Source: Lunularia cruciata (taxonomy: Eukaryota > Streptophyta > Marchantiopsida > Lunulariales > Lunulariaceae). From it: a DNA stretch of 64,000 nucleotides. Below the pieces are notes generated by a model. The model made no database searches. It was given only the letters and a program-made list of their open reading frames with translations, and was not told the origin of the DNA. The stretch covers positions 41,888,243-41,952,242 of the forward strand of contig OX419761.1 of NCBI GenBank assembly GCA_948567375.1, read 5' to 3'. This document shows positions 23,541 to 36,253 of this stretch, piece by piece (positions within the stretch are counted from its first letter, which is position 1; every line of letters begins with the position of its first letter). The translations under genes were made by a program, and so were the position numbers.

Positions 23541-26500
23541 ATGGCAGGAGAGGAAGGAAAGGTCAGGATAGACAGATTTGATGGTAAGGACTTTGGTTTC
23601 TGGAAAATGCAAATAGAGGACTACTTGTATCAAAAAAAGTTTCATGTCCCTCTTGGAGGTATGAAACCAGAGCTCATATTACAAGAAGACTGGGATTTGA
23701 TATATAGACAAGCTTTGGGTGTTGTCCTCTTGACACTAGCTAGAAATATGTTCAACGTTCTAGAGGAGAAGACTACAACAGGTCTACTAAAAGCTTTGTT
23801 TAATATGTATGGAAAACCATCTACTTCCAACAAGGTGTACTTGATGTGTCATCTTTTCAACCTGAAGATGAATGGAGGTTACTCTATCACATATCATATT
23901 AATGAGTTCAACCTGATCACAAGCCAATTGAGTTCAATGGAAGTCAGTTTCAAGTGTGTGCTTTAATTCTTCTGTCCTCTTTACCTGAAAGCTGGAGTGC
24001 AATTGTGACAGCTATAAGCAGTTCTTGTGGATCAAAAAAATTGAGGTTTGAGGAGATTTGAAATCTGATACTCAGTGAAGATATTAGAAGGAGAGAGTCA
24101 AGCATAAACTCTAGATTGGCCCTAAGTACTTTTGAAAATAGAGGACTAACTATGCTACATAATGACAATCAAAGTAGATCCAAGTCCAAGAGGAGAAGCA
24201 AATCCAGGTCAAAAGGTGATGAATGTTGGCATTGTGGCAAGAAGGGGCACAAAAGAAAGAACTGTTGGCTCATAAAGAAGAATCCAAGCAAGGGGCAGAA
24301 TGAGGACTTAGTGAATACAGCTGCATAGGAAGTCAATGATGTTTTGATCCTTAGTGCAAACAGTCTTATGGAGTCATGGAGTCTTGATTCAGGAGCTTCT
24401 TTTCAATCTATCTCATGAAAGGAGTGTATGTTGAATTACATTGCTAGTGATTTTGGCAAAGTTCATCTTGCAAATGATGAGCCTTTGGATATTGTGGGGA
24501 GAGGTGATGTTTATATTAAAATGCCTGATCAGTTTGTGTGGAAATTGAAGAATGTTAGGCATGTTCCAAGTTTGAAGAGGAATCTAATATCAATTGGGCA
24601 ACTTGACATTGAAGGGTATGTCACAACCTTTGTAGGTGGTTCATGGAAAATCACCAAAGGCATTATGGTGGTTGCACTAGGGAACAAGCTATAGACTCTC
24701 TACATCACCAACAACACCAAGGAGATGGTGGCACTTGCAAACACAATATCAAACGGTAATCTCTAGCATTGCAGGCTTGGACATATGAGTGGAAAAGGCA
24801 TGAAGGTAAAGAAGGACAAGCTACCAGATTTGAAAACCGTTGATGTAGGTTTTTGTGAAGATTGCATCTTTGGGAAGCAAAAAGAGGTTAGTTTCTTGAA
24901 GGGTGGAAGAGCACCTAGAATAGGGAAACTAGAGCTTGTATGTGTGGGGTCCTTCTCTAAGTGCATCTCTTGGGGGTTCACAGTATTACATCACCTTCAT
25001 AGATGACTCAACCAAGAAGGTTTAGGTATATTTCTTGAAGTGAAAATCAGAGGTATTTGCCACTTACAAGAAGTGGAAAAGCTAGGTAAAAAATGAGTCT
25101 GGCGCAAAGCTAAAGCGACTAAGATCTGACAATGGTAGTAAGTATGACAATAGTAAGTTCAAGGAATTTTGTGTAGTACATGGAATCCAAATTGAGAAGA
25201 CCTTATTGAGCACACCGTAGTAGAATGGAGTGGCTGAGTGCATGAATCACACTCTGAATGAAAGAGCTAATAGCATGAGGATCCATGCTGCTCTGCCCAA
25301 GGTGTTTTGGGCTGAAGGAATCAACATTGCAACATACTTGATCAACAAAGGTCCATCACCCTTAGACCATAAGCTACACAAAGAGGAGTGGATAGGAGAA
25401 CCAATGAGTTTCTTGCACTTGAGAGTCTTTGGGTGTGTCTCTTATGTGCATGTCAGCACAAAGAGAAGTGAAAAGTTAGATGTAAAGTCTAGGAATTGTT
25501 TCTTTATTGGATATGGTGCAAATGATTTTGGGTACAAGTTTTGGGATGTAGAGAGCAAGAAAATCATCACAAGCAAAGATGTGATATTCAATTAGGGTCT
25601 CCTTTACAAAGATAGAAACATTTTGGATTCTGATTGTGTAGATAAGTAGAGCAAAGAAAAAAATCAGGTTGAGCTATAGGAGATAACATAAGGTGATGTT
25701 ATCATATGGGTTTAGGGAAACTCTGAAGGCTCAAAAGCTACTCTACCACAACCTCAACATGTGCTCCACAATTGAGGAGATATACATGAATCACAAGACC
25801 ACCAGTGAGGTATTCCCTCTCACTACATTACTTGCTATTGGCAAATGGAGGTGAACTTGAATGTTATGAAGAAGCCATGCAAAGTGAAGACTCTATGAAG
25901 TAGGAGCTTGCCATGAAGGACGAGATGAGGTTCTTGGATAAGAATCAAACTTGAGAGCTCTGCTTACTACCAAAAGGCAAGAAGGCATTACATAACAAGT
26001 GGGTCTACAAGGTAAAAAGAGGAACATGGTAGTAGTAGATGGTACAAGGCAAGGTTAGTTGTGAAAGGATTCTAGCAAAAGGAGGGGATTGATTCTACTG
26101 AGATTTTTTCACCCATGGTCAAACACTCAACAATTAGAGTGGTTCTCAGTATAGTGGCGGCAAAAAACTTATATTTGGAGTAGATGGATGTCACTACTAC
26201 TTTTCTATATGGTGAGATTGATGAAGAAATCTATGTGTAACAACCTGTTGGCTTTGCAGTCCCCAGCAAGGAGAGCTTGGTATGCAAGTTGCAAAAAAGC
26301 CTATATGGTCTAAAACAAGCACCAAGATTATGGTACAAGAAATTTCACAAGCTCATGATCACTAGTAGATTCACAAGATATCAAGAGGATCAATGTTGTT
26401 ATATCAAGTCTCTTGATAATAGTTTTATTATTTTACTTCTATGGTAGATTCACAAGATATCAAGAGGATCAATATTGTTATATCAAGTCTCTTGATAATA

Positions 26501-27480
26501 GTTTTATTATTTTACTTCTATATGTTGATGACATGCTGATAGTTGGACCTAACATACTAGAGGTTGAGAGATGGAAGAAAGAATTATCAAGAGAGTTTGC
26601 AATGAAGAACATGGGTGCAGAAAAGTAGATACTTGAGCTGAAGATTAAAAGGGACAAGGTGGCTAGAATGTTGAAGCTATCTCAAGGTAGCTACATTGGA
26701 AAAGTGATGGAAAGGTTCAACATGATAGATGAAAGACTTGTGAAGGCACCTTTGGCAAGTCACTCTAAGCTATCAAAGGAATAGTCGCCCAAGGATGATG
26801 AAGAGTTGAAGGATCCATCAAAGGTATCGTATGCTTTAGCTGTAGGCAGCCCCATGTATGCAATGACATGTACTAGACTAGCTATTGCACATGTAGTGGG
26901 AGTTGTGAGCAAGTACATGGCCAATCCAAGAAGACAAGATTTGGAGGTTGTCAAATGGATTTTGAGATAACTGAAAGGTACCAAAGAGATATGTTTGTGT
27001 TACAATAGAGGCAGCCATACTCTACAAGGTTTTGTGGATGCAGACTTGGGAGGTGATGTAGATACTAGAAAAAGCACCACATGGTATGTTTATACCATAG
27101 GTAGGACAACAATAAGTTGGTTCTCATAGTTGCAAAAGGTTGTTGCTTTTTCCACAACTGAGGCAAAATATGTTGCAATTACAAAAGCTAGTAAGGAGAT
27201 GATCTGGTTACAGAACCTTCTAAAGGAGCTAGGCAGAGAGCAAAATTATAGTGTTTTATTCTCAAACAGTCAAAGTGCCATTCAGTTAGCAAAGAATCCA
27301 ATGTTCCGTACTAGAACAAAACACATACAATTGAGATATCATTTCATCCAAGAGTTACTTGAAGATGGCAATTTGTCACTTGAAAAGATTCAAGGTGCCA
27401 AGAACTTTGCTAATATGTTGACAAACATTGTCACTTTTGAGAAGTTAAGGCTATATATAGCATCAATTTGCCTCCATTGA
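23541..27480 (+). pseudogene. Copia B gag-pol polyprotein (broken)
   Basis: Gag starts at 23541 (MAGEEGKVRIDRFDGKDF, UBN2-type) and has a frame change near 23963; zinc knuckle CWHCGKKGHKRKNC at about 24223-24264. Protease DSGAS at about 24386. Pre-integrase HCRLGHMS near 24770 and CEDCIFGKQKEVSF near 24860. Integrase core with FIDD (near 25000), SDNG (about 25125) and the Glu of NGVAE (about 25235); between the last two, the expected PQQNG is P, TAG, TAG, NG. Reverse transcriptase near 26010-26640, including YVDDMLIVG at 26520; RNase H with EAKYVAIT and RTKHIQLRYHFIQE up to 27480. The polyprotein would drive reverse transcription and integration if whole; here it is inactive. Confidence 0.88.
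26367..26524 (+). repeat. 79-bp tandem duplication inside copia B reverse transcriptase
   Basis: Two nearly identical copies, 26367-26445 and 26446-26524, each beginning AGATTCACAAGATATCAAG. The period (79) is not a multiple of three, so the frame shifts just upstream of the YVDD catalytic motif. The near identity shows the duplication is recent relative to other decay. Confidence 0.9.
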
Positions 27481-27591
27481 TAACTAGATAGTAAGGCTAC
27501 ACCAAGTATGTAGATCAAGCACTCAAAGTTTACTATCTTTTCTTTTAAAGATATGTAGTCAAGAAGTATCAATCTCCGAGTGAGAGAAGGT

Positions 27592-28266
27592 TGTTAGGAT
27601 GTCAAGCTTGATCCATCCAATGTATCCCATCTGTGATGCTAAGATTTATGGCTTAGATCATCCATGAGATTTCTTGTCCAAGGCTGAGATAGGTGTTTGA
27701 CAATCTAGGATGTAAGGTGATACTTTGAGTGTGTGCTTCTTCTTGTTCTGGTGTGTGTGCAACAGTAGAGAAAAATGACCCTATGACTTGCAAAGTGAGG
27801 CCTTTTTCATGAGTTGAATAGAGATGCACATGTGAGAAAGATCTAGTGGAATTTTTGGTTACTTTGATTTACATGAGGCTGGTAAGAGAGGTCTGATTTT
27901 GATCAGACGAGCAGGAGATAATCAAGAGAAGGGTGGATCAAGATAAGCATAGGAACAGAGCGGACAGGGAAAGAGTTGGTCAGAGCAAAGCTTCCAAATC
28001 ATTGTTGTAATTTTGAGTGAGCGTGAGTAAAAATCTTGAATCTGTGTTGTTGTGGATGGAGGAGCAAGTGACTCTGAACCACATTAAATCTTGTGCACCT
28101 AATGACGTGTGAGTACATTTCCTCTCTTTTCTCAGTCCCTAGATGTTTTTCCTTTGATATATTTTTCTTTATTACATAGGGTTGATCTCAATATATAGTT
28201 GAATCTCAATTTATGTAGTTGAAGACCATCTGAAGAGGAGTAGTAAATCTGTAGAGATCCCCAACA
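27592..28266 (+). repeat. Copia B 3' LTR
   Basis: Starts TGTTAGGATG after the purine-rich GTGAGAGAAGG and ends CCAACA directly before the TCTGG duplication. Length about 675 bp, similar to the 5' LTR. Confidence 0.88.
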
Positions 28267-28553
28267 TCTGGCCAAAGAACTTCCAAGGCAAAGGGTTTCC
28301 TTGCCAAAGGTTGTCTTGGCTGACCATCTTCCTTTCATTGCCAGGCTTTGTATCCTTGGTCAAGATTTATCTACCACTAATACTTCTCTAACCTCTTCTT
28401 TTTGCTTGAGAAGTAGGTAATTGATCATCTACCTCCCAACTTGTTTATTGAATGACCTTTTGTCTTGTTTATTGAATGACTACTGACTTTTCCTAGCTAA
28501 GTACTACCAAACACCCAAAAAGGTTGTGCTTCATGAAGAGGTGAGGCATCATA

Positions 28554-29947
28554 GCATTGTGTGCTAGGAAAGTAGCAAAGAGTAAGCTTTTCTATGAGAG
28601 TTCATTGCACAAAAGGAATTCTAGATTTTTACATTTTGATGTTGGGGGACCAACCCCTATAGCTTCAAAATAAAGAGCACTATAATTTGTATCCTTGATA
28701 GATTACTATTCTAGGAGAGTGTGGATATACCATGAAGCAAAAATCAGAATTTTTCTTGATTTTTAAGTAGTGGAAGGTGATGACACAAAAACAAAGAGGG
28801 AGAAGAGTCAAGTGCCTATAACCTAAAAATGCCAAAGAGTACATCAAGAAATTTTGATCAAATTTGCAAGACTGAATGGATAGTGCACCATTCTACTATA
28901 CCTAGTACTCCTCAGCAAAACGGTGTGGAGGAACAGATGAATATTGAATATATGAATCATACATTCTTGGAGAAGGCTCATAGTATATTGAGAAATGCTT
29001 GATTGGAGAAGGGTTTGTGTGCAAAAGCTATAACTATAGCATGTTATTTGGTAAATATTCTCCATCCACTACTCTTGAGTGTAAGACGCCAATGGAGAAA
29101 TGGACATGTTGGCGTGTAAAGTATTCTTCATTGAGAGTGTTTGGATGTAATGCTTACATTCATATCCAACAAAAAAGAGGACAAAGTTAGATCCTAAATC
29201 TAGCAACTGCATATTCTTATGATATGAGACAAATCAAAAAGGATTTAGATTGTGGGAGGAAAAAATGAAATCCTAAATCCAGAAAATGCATATTTTGAGG
29301 ATATAAGATAGATTGAAACAGGTTTAGATTGTGGGATCTTATCAAATGTTGTCTTGTTGTGAGTAGAGATGTAATATTTGATGATAGTATGATGGAGAAC
29401 ATTACTACATTTGAACTACATAAAGATCAAATTATGCTCAATATTGTTCAAATGAAATTGAGGTAGAAGAGGAAGATATCTCTTCTCCCTTAGATTCTCA
29501 AAGTGATTCACTTGAACAGAAAAGACAAGAATTTATAGCAGAATGTAGGTATCTTGTTAGAGATCAAAGACTGCCAAAGAGATATGAGCATTTTTTGGTA
29601 GTTTGTGCTCTTCTCACTTAAAATGATGAACCTACTATGTGTGAGGAGGAAACAAAAGATCAAGAGAGCCAAAGATGGCCCACTGCAATGGAAGAGGAGA
29701 TGAAGTCTCTTGTTCAAAACTAAACTTGGAGACTTGAGAGATTACCAGCAAACAAGAAGGAATTGGTTAAAGATGGATATATCAAAAGAAAGAAGGATTT
29801 TTAAAAACAAGTGGAGATAGATACAAAGCAAGGCTTGTAGCAAAAGTCTACCGCCAAAAACAAGGTATCAATTTCAATGAATTATTTTCTCTAGTGGTAA
29901 AGATCTCTTCAATTTGTGTATTGCTAGCCATTGTTACTTTGCATAAT
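28554..29947 (+). pseudogene. Copia A integrase to reverse-transcriptase start
   Basis: Continues the copia A frame after element II: HCVLGK, then HFDVGGPTPIASK (integrase start), a TPQQNG-equivalent near 28910, KTPMEKW and LRVFGCNAYIHIQQKRG (29110-29180, integrase C-terminal end), then the acidic linker and the start of the reverse transcriptase (ARLVAKV near 29840). Stops are frequent. It ends at VTLHN, where gypsy D is inserted; LEQMDV resumes at 36259. Confidence 0.78.
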
Positions 29948-30522
29948 TGTAATACTCTAAGGATAGGAGATCTGAAGAGAAACACAGAATAAGAAACACC
30001 AAATTTCACACTCAAACCTCTATTGCCCTAAAGGAGCACCTTGATTATATTATATGACAAAAGGGGACTACCCCAAAGGAAGCTCCACCCTTGGATCCAT
30101 GATGACATGTCAATGATCTCTACCCTTAGATTAGTTGCATGCATGGATGACATGTCCGTCCTAATCCTATCTGGTTGGTCAAACCACCTTTGACCATAGG
30201 GAATCTTCCTATAGGAATCTCCAAATCACATGGGTGAGGTACCATTGGAAAGCTCTCAATGAGACAAACCAAGAGGAAGGAAGGTCAGCCTTTCCTCCAT
30301 TGGGGGGAAACGTGCACATTTTTTAGGTCTAATTCATCCATTTAGGCCCTTGAAATTGGCTCTTAAGTTTCCAAGCTATTTTTGGCTCCTACCCTATTAG
30401 TAGAACTCCTCGTTTGGTGACACCTTTATCTAATCTACCTAACCCATCATACCTAACATCCTTCCAAATGTTACCAAACAAATTCTCACTTCTAGCTAAT
30501 ATGTCTAGCTGTTGGTATTACA
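29948..30522 (-). repeat. Gypsy D 3' LTR
   Basis: 575 bp, TGTAATAC to GTATTACA in plus reading. Next to it, 30523-30537 is AATCTGTCCCCTTTT, which on the minus strand is the polypurine tract AAAAGGGGACAGATT expected just before a 3' LTR. Confidence 0.88.
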
Positions 30523-30738
30523 AATCTGTCCCCTTTTAAGATGCAATGTCCTTGTTGTGAAGCTATTGCTCATAAGATTTCACTAACATTGCTGCATTGG
30601 TCAAATTGGCTGCTAGTTCCCATGTTGCCTCATATAGGAGGTACCCTTTCCAATGTGCCAAATATTCCATATTTGGTTGGGGAGTGGCTCGAATACATTT
30701 TTGGAGAATGTGTTTGTACCACATATTCCTCTACTTCA

Positions 30739-33700
30739 TCCACAAGTGTTGGACAAGGTCAACTTTCTAGTATGGAAGAGAAGTGAGGTGGTCAGGGAGC
30801 TTATTGGCGTAGTAAGGAAACATGGACCATTGGGTGAATCTTCATATGTGGTGGTAGTTTGAAGTGATAGGCCACTTCGACAAAGGATAGAAAAAGGCCA
30901 AATAAAACGAGGTCTTTGCAAGGGCAAACTAACATGAGGTTGGTTGTTGACAGCCAGACTTGTTACCCAACATTGAACTCCATGTGCCAACAATGAGCAT
31001 TTTCATACTACTTTTGTCACTTTTGGATGATCTACAACCTATTTTTGGCATTCTCTACTCCTTGTTGGATTTTGGAACAAAAGTGTTGACAACCTTCACC
31101 TTAGTATCCACCAGGTGAATCTCCATCAAGCTTGAAGGTATGAAAGGATGCTCTCCATGCATGAGGAAGAACGGTGTGGCATATATGGATGCATTCATTG
31201 AATTGTTGTATGCAAATTCCACCAATGGGAGTAAGGTGTCCCACCTTTCTTGCTCCTCTAGGGTGAAGCCTAGAGCATGTCTTCAATAGTGTGATTAGCC
31301 TGCTCTGTTCGTCCATCAATTTGTAGATGGTAAGCTGTTGATATGGGCAATTTGGTTTTGAAGAGCAAAAGAGTATTCTCCAAAACAAACTCATGAATTG
31401 AGTTCCTCTATCAATGCTGAGCACTCAAGACAAGCCATTGTGAGAAAATATTGCATCTAAGTACAATTGAGCTAATTGTGGAGCAATCACATTCTTGGTG
31501 ATGGGATGCACATGAACCATTTGGCTAAGGCAATCAACAAAGACTATGATGGAGTCAAACCTTGAGGTGGTCTTGGGCAATTCACAAACCAAATCCATGC
31601 TTACTTGTTCCTAACATTGTGTAGGAGTGAGTAGGAAGAGTCCTATGGGAGCTTGATTTGAAGCTTTATTTTGTTGACAGAGTAGGTAACTTTGAATGTA
31701 CTCCACCACATCATCCCTCATCTTGGGCCAATAGTAATGGTGCTTGGCTGCATCCAAAGTCTTGTCCACTCCTACATGACTTGCAATGGTGGAATCATGA
31801 CATTTTGCTATGATGGTGGTTCTTATGGAAGTGTCCTCCGGGATCCATAACCTGCCATCACAAAAAAAAAGTCCTTGGGTACTATTGATGCCTTTGGATG
31901 ATAGAACTCCTACAATCTATGGGTTTCTTTTTGTAGAAGAAGGAATTATTGGCCAAAGTTTAGGGTTTATCTTGACTTCTACCATGTGATTCTTTACCAT
32001 ATGCATTTGGGTAAATGCATCTGCAAGTTGCTTCTTGCCTTCCATATATGTGATTGTCATGTTGAACCTTTGTCTCCACTCTACCCACCAAATCTATTGA
32101 TGAGATAGATCTTTTTGTGTCTCTAGGTAAACTAGAGGTTTGTGATCTATCTCCACTACAAATGCCATCTCGCCTAGATAATGCTTCCAATGCTTGGTTG
32201 TAAGGACAATGTTCAACTCCTCTCATTTGGTGGTGTGATAGCTGCATTCTACTAGTATTAGCTTCCAAGAGAAATACACATTTGGGTGCCAATCATCATG
32301 CCACTCTTGTTGTAAGACCGCTCATATTGTCACACCTCATGTATCTATAGCCAGCTTGATTGGATGTTTTGGATCATACCATTTCAAGATTGGGGCATGT
32401 AGTAATGCATCTTTCAGTTCTTGAAAGGCCAATTCTTATGCGGTTTCCCACATCCACTTCATTCCCTTGCCAAGTAGTGCCATTAGAGGTTGTGTCACCT
32501 TGGAAAAGTCTTTGACAAATTACCGATAGAACCTTGTCAATCCAAGAAACTCTTGAGTTGAGTTTGATTTTTTGGAGCCCTACATTTTTGAATGACCTCT
32601 ATTTTATCTGTTAACACTTGGATACCTTCTACACTTACTCTATGCCCCAAGTAGTCTTCTTTAGACTTACCAAACTCACACTTTGAGATTTTGGCATACA
32701 ATTGGTTTTGCTGTAGAATCTGGAGAACTTCTCATAGATGTGGCTTGTGCTCCATCATTGTCCTATTATAAACAAGGATGTCATATTGGAAAACAATCAT
32801 AGATTTATCCAAGTATGGAAAAAATATAGCATTCATCAAACTAATGAAAGTGGTCGGTGTGTTGGTGAGGCCAAACAGCATCACCAAGTACTCAAAGTGA
32901 CCATACCTTGTTCAAAAGGCAATCTTGTAGATGTCTTCTTCCGCAATCCAAATTTGGTTGTAATTGCTCCATATATCAAACTTGGTGAAGTTTTGCCCCA
33001 TTGAGTTGATTGAATAGGTCATCCATGCAAGGTAAGGGTATTTATAATCATCATTTTTTATTTAGGCCTTGATAGTCAATGCACATGCACATTATACAGT
33101 CTTTCTTCTTCACAAACAAGAGAAGAGCCCCATATGGTGATACATTGGGTTGGATAAACCCTTTTTGCAACATATCCTTGATTTGAGCCTTACACTCCTC
33201 CAACTCATGAGGTGATAGATGATATGAGGTCTTACAAGGAAGTGTCCTCCTAGGTATTATCTCAATTTTATCCTTACCACTTTGAGTTGATTTTTACCTC
33301 CTCTTCAATTCTTCTCTCCATGTTGTTCAAAGATTGCTTGTATGAAGGCCAAGGGTCTCTAGGAAACAAGTACAACAGTTGATGGCAAGGTGTCCAACTC
33401 GGCCACAATTGTAACAACAATGTTGTTCTACCCGAGTTCCTTCTCTTATGAGATCCCATCTCTCCTTTCTTTGACTCATCCTTGTTCTCCTTGGGGTGAT
33501 CGTGCTCCTTGTTCTTTGAATCAAATATTACCCAATTCCATAGGAATTGGTCCACCAAAGGGTTTTGTTTCAACCCAATAATGTTGAGTCTAAATGACTC
33601 CTTCACCTCCTCCTAGTGCCCCTACTATTCTTTGGGCGCAAGCAATGGCTTCAAAAATTATGCGAGGGTTTTTCACCATTACTTCTTGATAGATCCACTC

Positions 33701-34368
33701 TTTCAACCCTCATTTGAAACTATTGAGAGCTTCTGCAAGACTCATATCAGTTATTGCAACCTTTAAATCAAGGAATGCCTCCACATATTCTTGAACATTA
33801 TTTTTCTGCTTCAAATCCCATTGTCAAGTTTAGGCCATCCATACCAAATCCACTAATTGGAAATTCTTCAATAGCCTTCTTGCATGGACGTCCAAGTGAT
33901 GTCCCTTCCTTCTGCCAACATTAATCATTCCCAAGCGTCATACCATGTGAGGGCTTTATCAATCAAATGCCCACATGCATACACACCGGCAAAACAATTG
34001 GTGATTTCAATTGTGAACAATCAAAAGTATTGATTCATTCTTGGAATCCAATTCTCTACGACTCTCATGGAACATTGTCCCTTGTAAGGCTTGATGTTGT
34101 AAGTCTTCTTCATCCGTAATAACAATGAGGTCTCATTGTCGACCAGAGTCGATGTGCTTGGCATGAGTGACTCTCTATGTGCTTTGGTCAGTGGTATTGG
34201 GTTTTGGGATGGCTCTCCTTTGTGCATTTCTTGATCGGTCTTGAAGGTATGTACTTGAATTTGCAATGCCTCCATGGTCATCTTGATCTCCCAAAACTTG
34301 TTCAACATTCCTTGCATTCCCTGCATCAACTCCTGCAATTGCGGGTCCATGGTTCCTACACACAACAC
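30739..34368 (-). pseudogene. Gypsy D gag-pol (broken)
   Basis: Minus strand, high to low coordinates: gag start at about 34350 (MDPQLQELMQGMQGMLNKF), zinc knuckle CYNCGRVGHLAINC near 33400, reverse transcriptase from about 33230 (TSYHLSPHELEECKAQIKDM, FIQPNVSPYGALLLFVKKKD). At the catalytic site near 32790 it reads [10 protein letters not shown], so one Asp of the expected FxDD is Tyr. RNase H (EIDHKPLVYLETQKD, MEGKKQLADAF) lies near 32150-32000. Integrase H-H-C-C is near 31800-31680 (CHDSTIASHVGVDKTLDAAK, CQQNKAS), then the core (MDLVCELPKTTSRFDSIIVF). Stops occur throughout. No clear protease or chromodomain is seen. Confidence 0.85.
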
Positions 34369-34954
34369 TACTCAGTCCCTCCTTCCTACTTCAATAGAGG
34401 TTAATATGATCACGTGAGAAGGAATACAGACTATTAGAACTACCATGAGAACTTTAGAGGCTATCTCTCATTGATAATATTCTTCACCAAAATTGCGGAT
34501 TATGAAATCCCTAAACATCACTTTTGGTCTGACCACATAAAAAATTTATACTTGAGTGTTAAAAGGGAGAGGATTTGGTATATTCAAATCCATCACAATA
34601 AATTTTAGATTTTCAAATCCCTCTCTCTATCATAGATCACCATAAGTAGAATCATCAAGTTTGGCAAATTCATCACTGTATCCATGAACTCTGTTATGAA
34701 ATGAAAAACAATATACACTCTCACTTGCTCATGCTAAAATGTACATAATCTTGATGTGGAATGGATTCAAGAATGGAAAGCAAGGTGTTCAATATTGTCC
34801 TCATGGAGCCTCCATCCCATCCTCTCTCTAGCACACTCCTAATCTATTGATTACACTAAGGTGTCTCTTCCAAAATTACTTAGTCTTAGTAGCCCATGTT
34901 CTTCCAAGAGGGGTGATGCACTCTCTTGGATTGAAACACCTACCCCAAGACCAT

Positions 34955-36253
34955 TCTAATATTCCAAAGATAAGAGACTTGAAGAGAAACGCAAAATAAG
35001 AAACACACAGTTTCACACTCAAACCTTTGATGCCCCAAAAGAGCACCTTGATTGTATTATATAGCAAAGTTGACTACCCCAAAGGAAGCTCCATCCTTGG
35101 ATCAGATACATGAATGGGTGATATGTCAATGATCTCTACCCTTAGATTAGTTAAATTCATGGGTGATCCTAATCCTATTTGGTTGGTCAAACCACCTTTG
35201 ACCAAAGGGAATCTTCTTATAAAAATCTCCAAATCATATGGGTGAGGTACCATAGGAAAGCTCTCAATGACACAAAGAGAAAAAGATGAAGGACAAGGGG
35301 AGCTAGACAAGACAAGATTGTGAAGGTAGTGGCGGAAAGGACCATTTGGGAGGCTATTCCGTGGTGGGCCTAACAAGGAGAGGAGTATTCACATTAATCA
35401 AGATGGGTCTGGCTGCTCTTGTCCTCTTCGGCATCTAGTTCAATAGTAGTGGCATTGTTTGGGAAATTTGGTATCCACAGGCCCATCTTTGCAATGTGCG
35501 CTCTTGAAGAAACCACACTTGGGTGTGAATCTTTGATTGTCACGGATGCTCGTAGGCACTTAGAGGATGAAACAATTTTGAAACCATGCTCTGATCGGAG
35601 AAGTTACTGCCAAATCATTTTGCCAAATGCATTGTAGGTGCTGCTCATCAGCAATCCCCATATGGACAAGGTATTTCAAACTTGCCAACCTAGGGCTTGA
35701 ATGTTGGATTTTTTTCAGCTTCAGAGTTGTCAAGAAGTGGTGAAAGTAACATCATGAATCTCTTTTGACTCTTTGGGTGTTCACGGATTTACATATTTCA
35801 CCTTCATCTTCATGTGGGCATTCAAATTGATGATTGTTTACAAATGTGATGCTTGAAATCTACCTCAAATTTTACACAAAGGAGTGTTGAAGTTTGTACA
35901 TATGTGATTTTGCGTCCTGTATGTAAATCCATCTCTATGTGTTCACCCCAATTATCCACTTTTAACAAATCAACGTTTTTAGTGGTTTTATCTGCACCAA
36001 ATAAACCAGAGCTTGAAGCCTTTCCTCCATTTGGGGGGGAATTGGCACATTTTCAAGGTCTAATTCACCCGGTTTAGGCTCCAAAATTGGCTCTGAAGTT
36101 TCCAAGCTATTTTTGGCTCCTATCATATTAGTACAATTCCTTTTTTGGTGACACTTCTATCTGATCTACCTAGCCCATCATACATAACATTTTTCTAGAT
36201 GTTACCAAACCAATTTTCACTTCTAGCTAAAATATCTAACTATTGGTATTACA
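34955..36253 (-). repeat. Gypsy D 5' LTR with internal insertion
   Basis: Starts TCTAATATTCC (changed from TGTAATA) and ends GTATTACA. The outer parts match the 575-bp 3' LTR, but the copy is about 1.3 kb because of unrelated DNA at about 35294-36019. Confidence 0.85.
35294..36019. other. Unassigned 0.7-kb insertion in the gypsy D LTR
   Basis: DNA absent from the other LTR of the same element, so it arrived after gypsy D or came with a variant LTR. It holds a 72-codon plus frame (35419-35637) and several other short frames without familiar motifs. No LTR-type ends, inverted ends or clear target duplication are visible, partly because the boundary bases are blurred by LTR divergence. It could be a captured gene fragment or a small non-autonomous element. 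Confidence 0.5.

Larger units (their letters stand above)
22844..28266 (+). mobile_element. Copia B, complete 5.4-kb element
   Basis: A Ty1/copia retrotransposon with both LTRs and a perfect 5-bp target duplication TCTGG at 22839-22843 and 28267-28271. It sits inside coiled-coil element II and is therefore younger than it. Domain order gag, protease, integrase, reverse transcriptase, RNase H is the copia order. Stops, a gag frameshift and a 79-bp internal duplication in the reverse transcriptase make it non-autonomous. Confidence 0.92.
18863..28553 (-). mobile_element. Coiled-coil element II (nested in copia A)
   Basis: The plus-strand left end reads TGTGACAAACC and the right end CATCATA. 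Both are flanked by GCATT (18858-18862 and 28554-28558); removing the element restores the copia A frame KFYEHCVLGK. Copia B (22844-28266) is nested inside, leaving about 4.26 kb of own sequence. The gene is on the minus strand, so the element's 5' end is at 28553. I find no repeat of one end at the other, no primer site and no polymerase, protease or integrase. The left-end region is similar to that of element III (TGTGACAA, then an AGTCTTGGGCAGAAACCAC-like block about 160 bp in). This family is not one I can name. Confidence 0.7.
29948..36253 (-). mobile_element. Gypsy D (nested in copia A)
   Basis: Ty3/gypsy retrotransposon in minus orientation with both LTRs. Its ends are TGTAATAC and GTATTACA, flanked by ATAAT (29943-29947) and ATAAC (36254-36258), a 5-bp duplication with one change; excision restores the copia A reverse transcriptase (VTLHNLEQMDV). 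Gag, reverse transcriptase, RNase H and integrase remnants are in gypsy order. One LTR carries an extra 0.7 kb. Confidence 0.9.

Noticed and set aside
18863-28553. Coiled-coil element II as an ordinary LTR retrotransposon
   Set aside because: The left-end sequence is not found again at the right end, and copia B, which supplies the only pol sequence inside, has its own TCTGG duplication.
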